DNA of 34,502 bases from positions 1-34,502 of the forward strand of contig LFEN01000005.1 of NCBI GenBank assembly GCA_001510075.1, given 5' to 3'. The stretch is from Alphaproteobacteria bacterium casp-alpha2 (GTDB lineage: Bacteria > Pseudomonadota > Alphaproteobacteria > Rhodospirillales > Casp-alpha2). The notes below the pieces were generated by a model. The model did no database searches. It had not been told where the DNA came from and saw only the letters and a list, made by a program, of their open reading frames with translations. Positions 15,165 through 26,243 of the stretch are shown here, in pieces. Position 1 is the first letter of the stretch. Every line of letters begins with the position of its first letter. Position numbers and translations under genes: made by a program.

Positions 15165-16285
15165 CCGGACCTCCTTGCGCCCTGTCGCTCGCGGGTCAGC
15201 GCCAGGACCATGCCCATGCCCAAGGCCAACGCCAACGTCGATGATCCGCCATAAGAGATGAACGGCAAGGTCATTCCCTTGGGCGGCATCAGGTTGATGT
15301 TGGAGGCCATGTTGATAATCGTCTGCACGGCGAACTGCACCAGCAGGCCGGTCACCGCCAACAACGCAAACAAGTCGTTATCCTTGAGCACCCGGGAAAA
15401 CCCGCGCAACACGACAAAGGTGAATAACGCCACCAATACCAGGCACAGGATCAATCCGAATTCCTCACCGGCGACGGCGAAGATGAAATCCGCGTGGGCA
15501 TCGGGCAGGACTTCTTTGACCCGGCCCTCGCCGGGACCACGGCCTGCCCAGCCGCCGTTTTTGAAGGCTTCAAGGGCGCGCGACACCTGGTAGCTTTCGC
15601 CGCCCGCCGGGTCCAGGAAACGATCGACCCGGGCCTGTACATGGCCGAAGGAAAAATACGCGCCGACACTGGCGCCCAGGAACAAGAACCCCAACCCAAT
15701 GACCAGCAACAGCGGCAAGCCGGCGACAAAGAACTGAACCGACCAAACCGCCGCCACGACCATGGTCATGCCGACATCGGGCTGCAACAACAGCAACGCG
15801 GCAACGACCAGGAACAAGCCGGTGGCGATGGCGTGGCCGGGGAACCGATCATCGAGCCGCTTTTCGGTGAACATCCAGGCGGTGATGACGGCAAAGCCCG
15901 GTTTGACGAATTCGGACGGTTGCAGGGAATACCCGGCAACCGGCAACCAGCGCGACGCGCCTTTTATCTCGGCGCCCACGAACAAGGTCGCGATCATCAG
16001 CACCACGGCCCCGGCCATGATGGCAACGGCCAGGCGCCGGACCCCTTTGTCGGTCAGAAACGAGGTCGCGAATATCACCGCGACGGCGAGGCCTAAAAAC
16101 AGGAACTGGCGGCGGGCAAAATGGAAGGTATCAAAGCCGATGCGCTCGGCCACCGCCGGGGACGCGGCCAGGGTGAGGACTGCGCCGGTGGCGATAATGG
16201 CGGCAAGCGCCGCCAGGGTCAGGCGGTCGACGGTCCACCACCAACGGGTAACGAGGCTGGTATCGGTGCGGGCGATGGCGCTCAT
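15161..16285 (-). CDS. ftsW: Lipid II polymerase FtsW
   Basis: Polytopic SEDS protein with GRGPGEGRVKEVLPDAHADFIFAVAGEEFG and FISYGGSSTLALALGMGMVLAL. Confidence 0.97.
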   Translation of the reverse strand: MSAIARTDTSLVTRWWWTVDRLTLAALAAIIATGAVLTLAASPAVAERIGFDTFHFARRQFLFLGLAVAVIFATSFLTDKGVRRLAVAIMAGAVVLMIATLFVGAEIKGASRWLPVAGYSLQPSEFVKPGFAVITAWMFTEKRLDDRFPGHAIATGLFLVVAALLLLQPDVGMTMVVAAVWSVQFFVAGLPLLLVIGLGFLFLGASVGAYFSFGHVQARVDRFLDPAGGESYQVSRALEAFKNGGWAGRGPGEGRVKEVLPDAHADFIFAVAGEEFGLILCLVLVALFTFVVLRGFSRVLKDNDLFALLAVTGLLVQFAVQTIINMASNINLMPPKGMTLPFISYGGSSTLALALGMGMVLALTRERQGARRSG

Positions 16286-17757
16286 GAAGCCGTCTCCCTG
16301 GAAGGTCCATCACCAGAAGGCATATCATCGGGGCCACGCGTGCCGGGGAAAATGCCCGGTTCTTCCGACGGGTCTATATGCACACCGGGAAGCGCTTCGA
16401 CCAAATCGCGGAAGGCATCGCCCCGGACTTCGAAATTTTCGAACTGGTCAAACGATGCCGCCGCCGGCGACAACAACACGACGGCACCTTCTGCCTTGTC
16501 CTTGGCCGCCATGTCGCCCGCCGCCTTAAACGCCGTTTCCAGATCGCCGGAAACGGAAAACGGTACCTTGCCGTCAAGAAACTGGGAAAATTCCATTGCC
16601 GCCTCGCCGATCAGGAAGGCGTGGCGCACGTTGCCGAGATGCGGCTCGGCCGCAACCAAGCCGCCTTCCTTGGGGCGGCCGCCGGCAATCCAGTAGATGG
16701 CGTCGTAGCACGACAACGCTCTGGCGGCTGCGTCGGCGTTGGTGGCCTTGGAATCGTTGACGTAACCAATGCCGTCAACAAGCGCCACCGGCTCCTGGCG
16801 GTGCACCAGTCCGGGGTAGCTGTTGATGCAGGCCATGATGGCGTGCGGCGGCACACCGGCGGCCTTGGTGGCGGCATAGGCGGCGGCGGCGTTTTGCCAG
16901 TTGTGGGCGCCGGGCAGACAGGCATTTTCCTTAAGATCCATAACCGGCGTTTGCTGGCCTTCAACATCATCGATCAGGATTCCGTTGACGGCATAGACAC
17001 CGCCGGGAACGCGCGCCAAGCCGGATACCCCGATCACCACCTGCTCGCCGGCGGCTTTCAGCTCATCATGGATGGCACGGCAAAAATCGTCATCCATACC
17101 GATGACGGCGGTGCGCGGGTCCGTCTGGCGGTGGAAAATCATTTTCTTGGCCGCGATATAGCCATCCATGCCGGCGTAGCGGTCCAGATGATCGGCGCTG
17201 ATGTTAAGCAACACGGCGACATCGAAGGTGATAGAGCGGGTCAACTCGATCTGGAACGACGACATCTCAAGCACGTAGGTTCCCTCATGGCCGATGGGTT
17301 CCAGTTCCAGCGCCGGAATGCCTAAATTGCCGCCGACTTCGGCCTCGCGCCCGGAAATCTGCATGATGTGGCCGATCAGCGCCGTCGTCGTCGATTTTCC
17401 GTTGGTCCCGGTGATGCCGATGTAGGCTGATTCGCGTTGCGTGCGGACCAGCAATTCGGCATCGCCGATAATCTCGACATTGGCGGCCTCGGCCAGGGTG
17501 ACGATCTTGTGGGGTTTCGGGTGATGCATGGGAATACCGGGGGTCAGCACCAGGGTCGTGGTTTCTTTCCAGTCGCATTTGTAGAGATCGACCAGCGGCA
17601 CGCCCTCGGCGGCGGCGCGTGTGCGCGCGTCTTCGTCATCGTCCCAGGCCCATACCTCGGCGTCGCTTTTGACCAGCGCCTTGGCCGTCGATAGCCCGGA
17701 CCGGCCAAGCCCGAAGACGGCGACCGGGAGACTGGCGAAGGGGAATACGTCGATCAT
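16282..17757 (-). CDS. murD: UDP-N-acetylmuramoylalanine--D-glutamate ligase MurD
   Basis: VAVFGLGRSGLSTAKAL; GITGTNGKSTTTALIGHIM; LNISADHLDRYAGMDGYIAAK. Confidence 0.98.
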   Translation of the reverse strand: MIDVFPFASLPVAVFGLGRSGLSTAKALVKSDAEVWAWDDDEDARTRAAAEGVPLVDLYKCDWKETTTLVLTPGIPMHHPKPHKIVTLAEAANVEIIGDAELLVRTQRESAYIGITGTNGKSTTTALIGHIMQISGREAEVGGNLGIPALELEPIGHEGTYVLEMSSFQIELTRSITFDVAVLLNISADHLDRYAGMDGYIAAKKMIFHRQTDPRTAVIGMDDDFCRAIHDELKAAGEQVVIGVSGLARVPGGVYAVNGILIDDVEGQQTPVMDLKENACLPGAHNWQNAAAAYAATKAAGVPPHAIMACINSYPGLVHRQEPVALVDGIGYVNDSKATNADAAARALSCYDAIYWIAGGRPKEGGLVAAEPHLGNVRHAFLIGEAAMEFSQFLDGKVPFSVSGDLETAFKAAGDMAAKDKAEGAVVLLSPAAASFDQFENFEVRGDAFRDLVEALPGVHIDPSEEPGIFPGTRGPDDMPSGDGPSRETAS

Positions 17758-17764
17758 TCGGACA

Positions 17765-18853
17765 TCACCTCAGCTTCAACGTTGACAGGCCGACCAGCGC
17801 CAGGATGGAGGCGATGATCCAGAACCGGATGACAATGGTGCTTTCCGCCCAGCCCTTTTTTTCGAAGTGATGGTGCAGCGGGGCCATGGCGAAAATACGC
17901 TTGCCGGTCAGCTTGAACGACGCCACCTGAACGATGACGGAAACCGTTTCCAGCACGAACAGGCCGCCGACGATGGCGAGCACCAGTTCATGCTTGGTAA
18001 CGACACTGACCGCGCCCAGGGCGCCGCCCAGAGATAACGACCCCGTATCGCCCATGAACACCTTGGCCGGCGGCGCGTTGAACCATAAAAAGCCCAAACC
18101 GCCACCGACAAGGGCGCCCAGGAAGACCGCCAGCTCGCCGGCGCCGGGAACGTAATGAAGCTGCAGGTAGTTCGAGAAAACCGCGTTCCCGACCAGATAG
18201 GCGATCAGTGCGAAGACGCCGGCGGCAATCATCACCGGGACAATCGCCAGCCCGTCGAGGCCGTCGGTCAAATTGACGGCGTTGGATGCGCCGACCATGA
18301 CGACGACGGCGAAAATCACAAACCCCCAGCCGAGATTGATGAGGGTGCTTTTCAGGAACGGCACCGCCAGGGTCGTCGTCAATGGCATCGGCAACTGGTG
18401 CATGATGACGAAGGCGGCGACGACGGCGATGGCCGCCTGCAACAACAATTTCAGCCGCCCCGACAAGCCGTTGGAAGTTTGGCGGGTGACTTTCAGGTAA
18501 TCGTCCAGGAAACCGATGGTGCCATACGCAATGGTGACGCCGAGCACCGGCCAGATATACGCATTGTTTAAATCCGCCCACAGCAACGTCGCCAACGTCA
18601 GCGCCAGCAATATCAAAAAGCCGCCCATGGTCGGCGTGCCCTTTTTGGTCAGCAGGTGTCCTTCCGGTCCGTCTTCGCGGATCGGCTGGCCGACGTTCTG
18701 GCGGGTTTTCAAAATGTTGATGAGGACCGGGCCGAACAGGAAGCTGATGATCAAGGCCGTCATGATCGCGCCGCCGGTCCTGAACGTCAGGTAGCGAAAC
18801 ACGTTCAACACGGCGAACTGATCGGCCAGGGGGAACAGGATATGGTAAAGCAT
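17765..18853 (-). CDS. mraY: Phospho-N-acetylmuramoyl-pentapeptide-transferase MraY
   Basis: [68 protein letters not shown]. Confidence 0.99.
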   Translation of the reverse strand: MLYHILFPLADQFAVLNVFRYLTFRTGGAIMTALIISFLFGPVLINILKTRQNVGQPIREDGPEGHLLTKKGTPTMGGFLILLALTLATLLWADLNNAYIWPVLGVTIAYGTIGFLDDYLKVTRQTSNGLSGRLKLLLQAAIAVVAAFVIMHQLPMPLTTTLAVPFLKSTLINLGWGFVIFAVVVMVGASNAVNLTDGLDGLAIVPVMIAAGVFALIAYLVGNAVFSNYLQLHYVPGAGELAVFLGALVGGGLGFLWFNAPPAKVFMGDTGSLSLGGALGAVSVVTKHELVLAIVGGLFVLETVSVIVQVASFKLTGKRIFAMAPLHHHFEKKGWAESTIVIRFWIIASILALVGLSTLKLR

Positions 18854-18865
18854 CGTTCCCCCCTC

Positions 18866-20338
18866 TTATCCGTTGGCCACGTGTTTGTGGGTATCCGGGT
18901 CGGCGCCGCAAGGATTACCCAGGTCCAAAAGCCCTTCGATGATGGGGCTCATGTTGGAGCCGGCGGAACCCTTGACGACGATGACATCGCCGGCGCGGAC
19001 CATGGCCTTGACCTTGGGCAACAAACCGGCCGACGTGGTCGACGAACCGCCGCGCATGGATTTTGGCAGGACATCCCAAAGCGCGCCCATGTACTGACCG
19101 GCGGTAAAGACGAGATTGATTTTCTGTTCGATCAACGTCGCCACCAGCGCCGCGTGGTGCTTTTCAGTTTGCGCACCCAGTTCCAGCATGTCGCCGAGAA
19201 CGGCGACCCTGCGCCCGCCGCCGCCGGGGTTCATGCCCCCCAGCACTTCAAGCGCAGCCTTCACGGAAACAGGCGAGGCGTTATAGCTTTCATCAATAAC
19301 GACAAAGGTGCCGCCCAGACCCTCGACCGTGTGCCGCTGTCCGCGCCCCTTGAGCCCGACCATGTTGGCTAACGCCCTGGCCGCCATGCCGATGTCTGCG
19401 CCGAGCGCATCGACGGCTGCCAGCACGGCCAGCGAATTCATCACCCAGTGCGCGCCCGGCACGCCGATGCGGTACTCATATTCGGTCCCGCCCAAGACCG
19501 CCTTGATGGCCGAGCCTTCGCAGTCGGTGGTGGTTTCCAACAGGCGGGCCTGGGCTTGCGGGTGGGCGCCGAAACCGATAACCGTTTCCACGCCCGCCTT
19601 TTCGGCGGCCCGGCAAAGCCGGTCGTATTGCGCGTTATCCCGGTTGAGGATGGCAATGCCGCCGGGTTCCATGCCTGAGAAAATCTCCGCCTTGGCGTCG
19701 GCGATGTCTTCGGTCGATTTAAAGTGCGCGCTGTGCACGTCTTCGACGTTGGTAATAATGCAGACATGTGGCCGCACCATCTTTGACAGCGGCGTGATTT
19801 CGCCCGCATGGTTCATGCCGATTTCAAACACCCCGTAAAGATCGTCGGCTGGCAGGCGCGCCAGGCTCAACGGCACGCCCCAATGATTGTTGAGGCTGCC
19901 TTGGGTGGCCGTCGTCGGTCCCTGATCTTCGAGAACGAAACGCAGCGCTTCCTTGGTTCCGGTCTTGCCGACGCTGCCGGTGACGGCGATGATCCGGGCC
20001 TGGGCCTTTGTCCGGGCGGCGATGCCTAATTTTTCCAGGGCCTGGGTGGCGTCTTTGACCTCGAGCACCGGGGCTTCGGGGGCAAGGGCGCCGGGGCCGT
20101 CCGGGATATGGTCAATGACCACGGCCGAGGCGCCGGCCTTAAGCGCAGCACAGGCGAAGTCATGGCCGTCGAATTTCGGTCCCTTGATGGCGACAAACAA
20201 ATCACCGGGTCGCACAGAGCGGCTGTCGATGGATACGCCAACAGCATGCCAGTCGTGCCAGTCCCCGGAAACCTGTCCGCCGGTGGCCGCCATTACCGTG
20301 TCGGCGTTCCAGAGATAACTTTCCATGGCCGGGTTCAT
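18866..20338 (-). CDS. murF: UDP-MurNAc-tripeptide--D-Ala-D-Ala ligase MurF
   Basis: SIDSRSVRPGDLFVAIKGPKFDGHDF; VTGSVGKTGTKEAL; NNHWGVPLSLARL; DESYNASPVSVKAAL. Confidence 0.97.
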   Translation of the reverse strand: MNPAMESYLWNADTVMAATGGQVSGDWHDWHAVGVSIDSRSVRPGDLFVAIKGPKFDGHDFACAALKAGASAVVIDHIPDGPGALAPEAPVLEVKDATQALEKLGIAARTKAQARIIAVTGSVGKTGTKEALRFVLEDQGPTTATQGSLNNHWGVPLSLARLPADDLYGVFEIGMNHAGEITPLSKMVRPHVCIITNVEDVHSAHFKSTEDIADAKAEIFSGMEPGGIAILNRDNAQYDRLCRAAEKAGVETVIGFGAHPQAQARLLETTTDCEGSAIKAVLGGTEYEYRIGVPGAHWVMNSLAVLAAVDALGADIGMAARALANMVGLKGRGQRHTVEGLGGTFVVIDESYNASPVSVKAALEVLGGMNPGGGGRRVAVLGDMLELGAQTEKHHAALVATLIEQKINLVFTAGQYMGALWDVLPKSMRGGSSTTSAGLLPKVKAMVRAGDVIVVKGSAGSNMSPIIEGLLDLGNPCGADPDTHKHVANG

Positions 20339-21822
20339 GACGTCACCTTGGCCAGGGCCGCCTGGGCGTGCGTAAGGTCGTCGAAGGGAATGGTTTGCTC
20401 GCCGACGATCTGGCCCTGCTCATGGCCCTTGCCGGCGATCACCAGAATATCTCCCGCTTCCAACCCGTTCACCGCGTCGGTGATGGCCTGGGCGCGGTCG
20501 CCGATGTCCGCCGCCGTCCTTGTTTCATCAAGGATCTGACGGCGGATCTCGGCGGCGCTCTCGTTGCGGGGGTTGTCGTCCGTAACAATGATTATGTCTG
20601 CGTATTTTTCGGCGATGGCGCCCATTTCAGGACGCTTGCCGGCATCCCGGTCGCCGCCGCAGCCGAACACCAGATGCAGCCGTTTCTGGGTGTGGAGCCG
20701 CATGGCTTGCAACATGTTTTCGAGGGCGTCGGGGGTATGGGCAAAATCGATATAAACCGCAGCGCTGTTTGGATGAAGCCCGGCCAATTGCATGCGCCCC
20801 GGTGCGCCGGTTAATTGTTCAAGTGCACGGGTCGCTTTATCTGCATCACATCCGGACGCAATCGCCAGCGACAGGGCGCATAAAGCATTCGAAACCTGAA
20901 ACCCACCCAGCAACGGCACGGTCACGTCGAAGGATTTACCGCCAATGTCGAGAGTCAGGCGATGGCCATCGGCCAGAACATCGGCCTTGACCAAACGCAC
21001 GTCTTTGCCCTTATCTCCGAAACTGAAAACCGCAAGGCCGTGCTTCACCGCCACCGCTTCGACATCGCCCGCATGCGCCGCATCGGCGTTAATGACTACG
21101 GTGCCGCCGGGCTGGATGATATCGGTAAACAGCCGCAGCTTGGCGGCTAGGTAATTGTCCATATCGCCGTGATAGTCCAGGTGATCACGGCTCAAATTAG
21201 TGAACGCCGCCAGCGATACACGCACCCCGTCGAGGCGATGTTGTTGCAGTCCGTGGCTCGACGCTTCGAGCGCAAGATGATCGACCCCGGCTTCGGCCAA
21301 TTCCCGAAGGTCGCGGTGCAAATCAGCCGGGTCCGGCGTTGTCAGGCTTTCTCGTTTTTCCCAACCGTCGGCCTCAATCCCGAGCGTACCGGCGCTGGCC
21401 GCCTTGTGCCCAAGCCGGGTCCAGATCTGGCGCAGGAAAGAAACCACCGACGTCTTGCCATTGGTGCCGGTGACGGCGGCGATGGTGCGGGACTGGGTCT
21501 CGAAGAAATTTGCCGCCATCAGCGCGTATTGGCGGCGCGGGTTGGCGGCAGTCAAAACCGGGGCTGAACTTTCAACTGTTGTACCGGGCGGGGCCATCAC
21601 GCAGACAGCGCCACGCTCAAGCGCATCGGGGATAAAATCGCGCCCGTCCAGTTGCGTTCCGGGGATGGCGGCAAAAACAAAGCCGGGCTCGACCTGCCGG
21701 GAGTCGCAGGTGAGCCCGTTTATCTCCAATTCGTTTGAGACCGTTTGGTCTGTCACTTCAATCTCGGCTCCATGCAAGACGTCAAAAAGTCGCAAGCGCT
21801 TGCTCCGGTGGACCGGATGCAA
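20335..21822 (-). CDS. murE: UDP-MurNAc-L-Ala-D-Glu--2,6-diaminopimelate ligase MurE
   Basis: CDSRQVEPGFVFAAIPG; AVTGTNGKTSVVSFLRQIW; DDNPRNESAAEIRRQIL (DNPR motif of meso-DAP-adding MurE). N-terminus overlaps the ftsI 3' end by ~41 nt, so the start is uncertain. Confidence 0.97.
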   Translation of the reverse strand: MHPVHRSKRLRLFDVLHGAEIEVTDQTVSNELEINGLTCDSRQVEPGFVFAAIPGTQLDGRDFIPDALERGAVCVMAPPGTTVESSAPVLTAANPRRQYALMAANFFETQSRTIAAVTGTNGKTSVVSFLRQIWTRLGHKAASAGTLGIEADGWEKRESLTTPDPADLHRDLRELAEAGVDHLALEASSHGLQQHRLDGVRVSLAAFTNLSRDHLDYHGDMDNYLAAKLRLFTDIIQPGGTVVINADAAHAGDVEAVAVKHGLAVFSFGDKGKDVRLVKADVLADGHRLTLDIGGKSFDVTVPLLGGFQVSNALCALSLAIASGCDADKATRALEQLTGAPGRMQLAGLHPNSAAVYIDFAHTPDALENMLQAMRLHTQKRLHLVFGCGGDRDAGKRPEMGAIAEKYADIIIVTDDNPRNESAAEIRRQILDETRTAADIGDRAQAITDAVNGLEAGDILVIAGKGHEQGQIVGEQTIPFDDLTHAQAALAKVTS

Positions 21823-23650
21823 CCGCCCCGCTGGTCTTTTGGGTTGGGCTCAACACGGCCCGCACCCGGTTTAGTAATTTGCGTTCCGCGGCCCTTTCGG
21901 CTTTCTTGTGGACCTTCATCAAAACCGCTCGTGGTTTCGGGGTCGCCGTACTTGTCCCCGTATTGGCCCCCAAACTGGCCTGGCGCATCAATGACTGGGA
22001 AGGCGCGGCTTGCGGCGTCCGGTCCGGCGTCATGCCGACCAGGGTCGCCATGCGATTGACCACCCGCCCGAAGGCCGGCGCCGCCACCCAGCCCCCGGTG
22101 GCGTAGTTAAAGGTGTCTTTGTTGCCCTTCGGCTCATCGACGATGACCAGAGCGACGTAGCGCGGCGCTTCAATGGGAAAGGCGCCGACGAAAGACGAAA
22201 TATTGACTTTCTTGGCATAGCCGCGCCCGACCTGCTTGTCCGCCGTGCCGGTCTTGCCGCCGACGGCATAGCCTTCGACCGCGGCCTTACGCCCGGTGCC
22301 GCTTTGGACGACCATGCGCATCAGGGTGCGCATCTGTTCGGAAGTTTCCGCAGACAGCACACGCCGTCCTTTTCGCGGGCTATCCGCATCCTGGGCGATC
22401 AGCGTCGGGCTTCTGTAAATCCCGCCGTTGACGATAGCGGAAATTCCAGCCGCCAGTTGCACCGGCGTCACGGCAATGCCGTGGCCATAGGAAATTGTCA
22501 TCGTGTTGATATCGCGCCAGCGGCCCGGCGTCAGGGGTTTGCCGACTTCCGGCAACTCAAGGGCTGCCGGTTTCAGCAAACCAAGACGGCCCAAAAATTC
22601 CTGCTGCCCCTTGCCGCCGACATCCATGGCCATTTTGGCGGCGCCGATATTGGACGAATAGACAATGATCTCAGGCACCGAAAGCCAGCGGTTCTTGCCG
22701 TGATAATCGCTAATGGTAAAGCGCCCGACCTTGATCGGCTGGCTGGCGTCATAGCCGCTTTGCATAGTGACGGTCCCGGAATCGAGCGCCATGGCGGCGG
22801 TAAACAACTTAAAAGTGGAGCCCATTTCATAGACCCCCTTGGTCGCCCGGTTGAAGGCCTTCTCGCCGTTCACGGTGGACTGGGCGTTGGGATCGAAGTC
22901 CGGCAGCGACACCATGGCGACCATTTCACCAGAATTGACATCCATCACCAGACCGGCGGCACCGATGGCGCGGAATTTCTTGACCGTATCGACCAGTTCC
23001 TGATGAAGGATGGCCTGGATGCGGATGTCCATCGACACCTTAACGCTATTCGCGGTGCGTAGGCCGCGCTCGAAATACTGCTCAAGCCCGGCAATGCCGC
23101 GACCGTCGACATCGGTCAGGCCCAGCACATGAGACGCCAGACGCCCGTGCGGATAGACCCGGCGTTCGCCGCGTTGGAAGCTGAACCCCGGCAGGCCCAA
23201 GCGATTGATCTGATAATGTTGCTCAGGGGTCAGGTTGCGCGCTACCCAGACAAAGCGGCTTTTTGAATTCAATTTCGCCACGATGTCTTTGCGGTCCAGG
23301 TCGTCCAGCACCGTAATCAGCCGGTTGGCCGCCTCTTCGGGGTTCAACACGGTCGCCGGGTCGGCGAACAGCGATGCCGTCGGCAGACTGGTCGCCAGAA
23401 TAACGCCGTTGCGATCGACGATGTCGGCGCGTTCCGTCGGGCTTTCGGACACCGGTCCGGCATGCGCCAGCGTCGGTTCTCCACCGGCCTTGAAGACGGT
23501 TAAATCGACCAGACGAACGACAATGGCGGAGAATGCCAGCGACAGGATAACGCCGGTCACCAATAGCCGGTTGCGGCCCGTTTCGATGGCTTGCTTGGCA
23601 GCGCCTTCGATCCGCAGGGCGGTCTGTTTTTTATTTTTCCGGGCAGTCAT
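21782..23650 (-). CDS. ftsI: Peptidoglycan transpeptidase FtsI / PBP3
   Basis: RADIVDRNGVILATSLPTASLFADP; YEMGSTFKLFTAAMAL (SxxK); YSSNIGAAKMA (SxN); GGKTGTADK (KTG). Confidence 0.98.
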   Translation of the reverse strand: MTARKNKKQTALRIEGAAKQAIETGRNRLLVTGVILSLAFSAIVVRLVDLTVFKAGGEPTLAHAGPVSESPTERADIVDRNGVILATSLPTASLFADPATVLNPEEAANRLITVLDDLDRKDIVAKLNSKSRFVWVARNLTPEQHYQINRLGLPGFSFQRGERRVYPHGRLASHVLGLTDVDGRGIAGLEQYFERGLRTANSVKVSMDIRIQAILHQELVDTVKKFRAIGAAGLVMDVNSGEMVAMVSLPDFDPNAQSTVNGEKAFNRATKGVYEMGSTFKLFTAAMALDSGTVTMQSGYDASQPIKVGRFTISDYHGKNRWLSVPEIIVYSSNIGAAKMAMDVGGKGQQEFLGRLGLLKPAALELPEVGKPLTPGRWRDINTMTISYGHGIAVTPVQLAAGISAIVNGGIYRSPTLIAQDADSPRKGRRVLSAETSEQMRTLMRMVVQSGTGRKAAVEGYAVGGKTGTADKQVGRGYAKKVNISSFVGAFPIEAPRYVALVIVDEPKGNKDTFNYATGGWVAAPAFGRVVNRMATLVGMTPDRTPQAAPSQSLMRQASLGANTGTSTATPKPRAVLMKVHKKAERAAERKLLNRVRAVLSPTQKTSGAVASGPPEQALATF

Positions 23651-24024
23651 CGGATGGGCCTTTCCGCAGAAGCCGGCGTCACCAGCGGCTGAACGGTTTC
23701 TTGTCGGTTGTCAGAGGAAGAAGAAATCGGCGACGGCTCGATTTGTTGTGCTTCCGGCAACAATTCCTTGAGCGTCCCGACCTGGCTCGATTGGACGGCG
23801 TCAAAGCCTAAGTAACGCTTGGCAAGGGCCTTGAGCCGGTCCGGGTCGTTAAGGTGGCTCCATTCCGCATTCAGGACGTGAATGGCCTGTTTGTCGTCGG
23901 TGATCGACCGGTTCAGACCCGTCAACTGCTCTTCCAGGTCCTGCACGTGATACTTGACCACGAACAACGTCAGGCTCAGCGATGCTGCAAGAAGAACAAT
24001 CAGGACCATGGTTGGGCGCATCAT
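23647..24024 (-). CDS. ftsL: Cell division protein FtsL
   Basis: Short single-TM coiled-coil protein between rsmH and ftsI. Confidence 0.85.
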   Translation of the reverse strand: MMRPTMVLIVLLAASLSLTLFVVKYHVQDLEEQLTGLNRSITDDKQAIHVLNAEWSHLNDPDRLKALAKRYLGFDAVQSSQVGTLKELLPEAQQIEPSPISSSSDNRQETVQPLVTPASAERPIR

Positions 24025-24037
24025 TGTCTGTCTCCTC

Positions 24038-24991
24038 TTAGGCAGCGCGGCTGGTGGGGGCGCTGGTGCGTTCGGCGGCGCGCATCCGCGCCGAGCGGGC
24101 GCGGGGGTTGAGATCGGCTTCCGCCTCAGTCGTTTTGACGGCGCGGCGGCTCAGTAATTTGAATGTCGCCGCAGGCACGTCGGCCTGTTCCGGCGGCAAA
24201 TGACGCGACGGCTTGGGAGCAACGCCTGAACGTTGTCGCAAAAATTCCTTAACCTGGCGGTCTTCCAGCGAATGGAACGAGACAACGCTCAAGCGGCCAC
24301 CGGGGGCAAGCAGGGTTTCGGCGGCATTGAGACCGCGGTGCAGTTCTCCGAGCTCGTCATTGACGTAAATGCGCAACGCCTGAAAAGTACGGGTGGCAGG
24401 GTCGATACCGTCCTTGGACTTGGCGACGACGCCGCGAACCAACCTCGCCAACTGCCCGGTACGGGTAATCGGGGTGTTTTTGCGAAGCTCGACAATGGCC
24501 TTGGCGATGCGCCGGGACCGGCGCTCCTCACCATATCGATAGATGATATCGGCCAGTTCCTCTTCCGCTAGCTCGTTGACGGCGTCGGCAGCGGTGGCGC
24601 CGGTATCATTCATGCGCATATCCAGGGGGCCGTCGGCGCGGAAGGAAAAACCGCGCGCCCTTTCGTCCAGCTGCATGGAGGAAACGCCGAGGTCAAAGGC
24701 GATGCCGTCGATCTTCTCGACGCCAACATCGCCCAACAGCCGCACCATATCGCCGAAAGGACCGTTGAGGACCGTCAGGCGGCCGTGATATTTTTTCTCA
24801 AGCTGATTGCCGAAACTGATCGCCACCGGGTCGCGGTCGATGCCCCAGACGGTACAGTCCGCGGCCTCCAACAAGGCGACGGAATATCCGCCGGCGCCGA
24901 AGGTGGCGTCGACATAGATGGCGCCGTCGCGGGGCGACAGGGCGTCCAACACTTCGTTGACCATGACCGGTGTGTGGGGGGCGGTGTTCAT
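24038..24991 (-). CDS. rsmH: 16S rRNA (cytosine1402-N4)-methyltransferase RsmH (MraW)
   Basis: [81 protein letters not shown]. Confidence 0.99.
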   Translation of the reverse strand: MNTAPHTPVMVNEVLDALSPRDGAIYVDATFGAGGYSVALLEAADCTVWGIDRDPVAISFGNQLEKKYHGRLTVLNGPFGDMVRLLGDVGVEKIDGIAFDLGVSSMQLDERARGFSFRADGPLDMRMNDTGATAADAVNELAEEELADIIYRYGEERRSRRIAKAIVELRKNTPITRTGQLARLVRGVVAKSKDGIDPATRTFQALRIYVNDELGELHRGLNAAETLLAPGGRLSVVSFHSLEDRQVKEFLRQRSGVAPKPSRHLPPEQADVPAATFKLLSRRAVKTTEAEADLNPRARSARMRAAERTSAPTSRAA

Positions 24992-24994
24992 GTC

Positions 24995-25468
24995 CTAGTC
25001 CTCCCCTTTATCCGTGTCGACTCTGGGCCGCAGTTGCAGGGTGGCGCCGCGCGCCTTGGCGCGGTCGAACGCCTCGCCACGGTTGGCGTCGTAGGATTTC
25101 GGCTCCCAGATCTGGAAACGGCGTCCGCGACCGACAAAAAGGGCCTGGCCGGCTATACCCGTGGTCTTGAGGACGTCTTTCGGCAACGCGATCCGGCCTT
25201 CGGGGTCGAAGGGCAGACGGTGTGCACTTTCCAGAATGACGGACAAATCGTCTTGTTCGTCGGAGAACATCGGCAGGTCTTCGAGGCTGTCGCTGAGGCG
25301 GGTCATGAATTCTTCGTCGCAGGCCTCGAAGGCATTGAATTTAAACAACGGATAGGTATACAGGCCGCTGAAGGATTGGCTCGCCAATGCCTCGCGGAAG
25401 GGCTTGGGTACCGAGACCCGCCCTTTCTTGTCGATTCTGTTGACGTATCTGCCAACAAAGAGTGCCAT
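24995..25468 (-). CDS. mraZ: Transcriptional regulator MraZ
   Basis: MALFVGRYVNRIDKKGRVSVPKPFREAL and the second AbrB-like repeat DPEGRIALPKDVLKTTGIAGQALFVGRGRRFQIWEP. Confidence 0.97.
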   Translation of the reverse strand: MALFVGRYVNRIDKKGRVSVPKPFREALASQSFSGLYTYPLFKFNAFEACDEEFMTRLSDSLEDLPMFSDEQDDLSVILESAHRLPFDPEGRIALPKDVLKTTGIAGQALFVGRGRRFQIWEPKSYDANRGEAFDRAKARGATLQLRPRVDTDKGED

Positions 25469-25577
25469 GTTAACCCCCACAAAAATTCTTTCGCTTCAAC
25501 GACTTCTGCCGCTGCCGCCGATTTAATGCCGTTGCCGGAAATCCCCCGCAGACCGTGGACCCCCCATGATCGCAATA

Positions 25578-25641
25578 TGGCTTGCATTGGGATAGCATGG
25601 GCATTAATGGGCGTCAATGGGACACTATGGCTTTCCATGGG
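25578..25641 (+). promoter_or_regulatory. Candidate MraZ operator: seven TGG(G/C) direct repeats at exact 10-bp spacing upstream of mraZ
   Basis: TGGC 25578, TGGG 25588, TGGG 25598, TGGG 25608, TGGG 25618, TGGC 25628, TGGG 25638. Compare the TGGGN-N5 direct repeats described for MraZ binding. Confidence 0.7.
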
Positions 25642-25820
25642 TTAACAAAACCTTTCCACGGCACGGAATTCCGGGGTTTTTGCCCTAATTTGCAAGCCGA
25701 CGCAGGGGCATAACGCAGACAAGGCGCAGACAAGCTTGGGGGCCAGCCTATTCAGCACCGGGATTTCGGCGGTTTTGTGTCCTGGAAAAGGTGTTTTTGG
25801 GGCGGTTTACAGGGGAAAAA

Positions 25821-26213
<393 letters not shown>

Positions 26214-26243
26214 AAGCCTAAACTAGTCCTGCGGACGGCGGCG

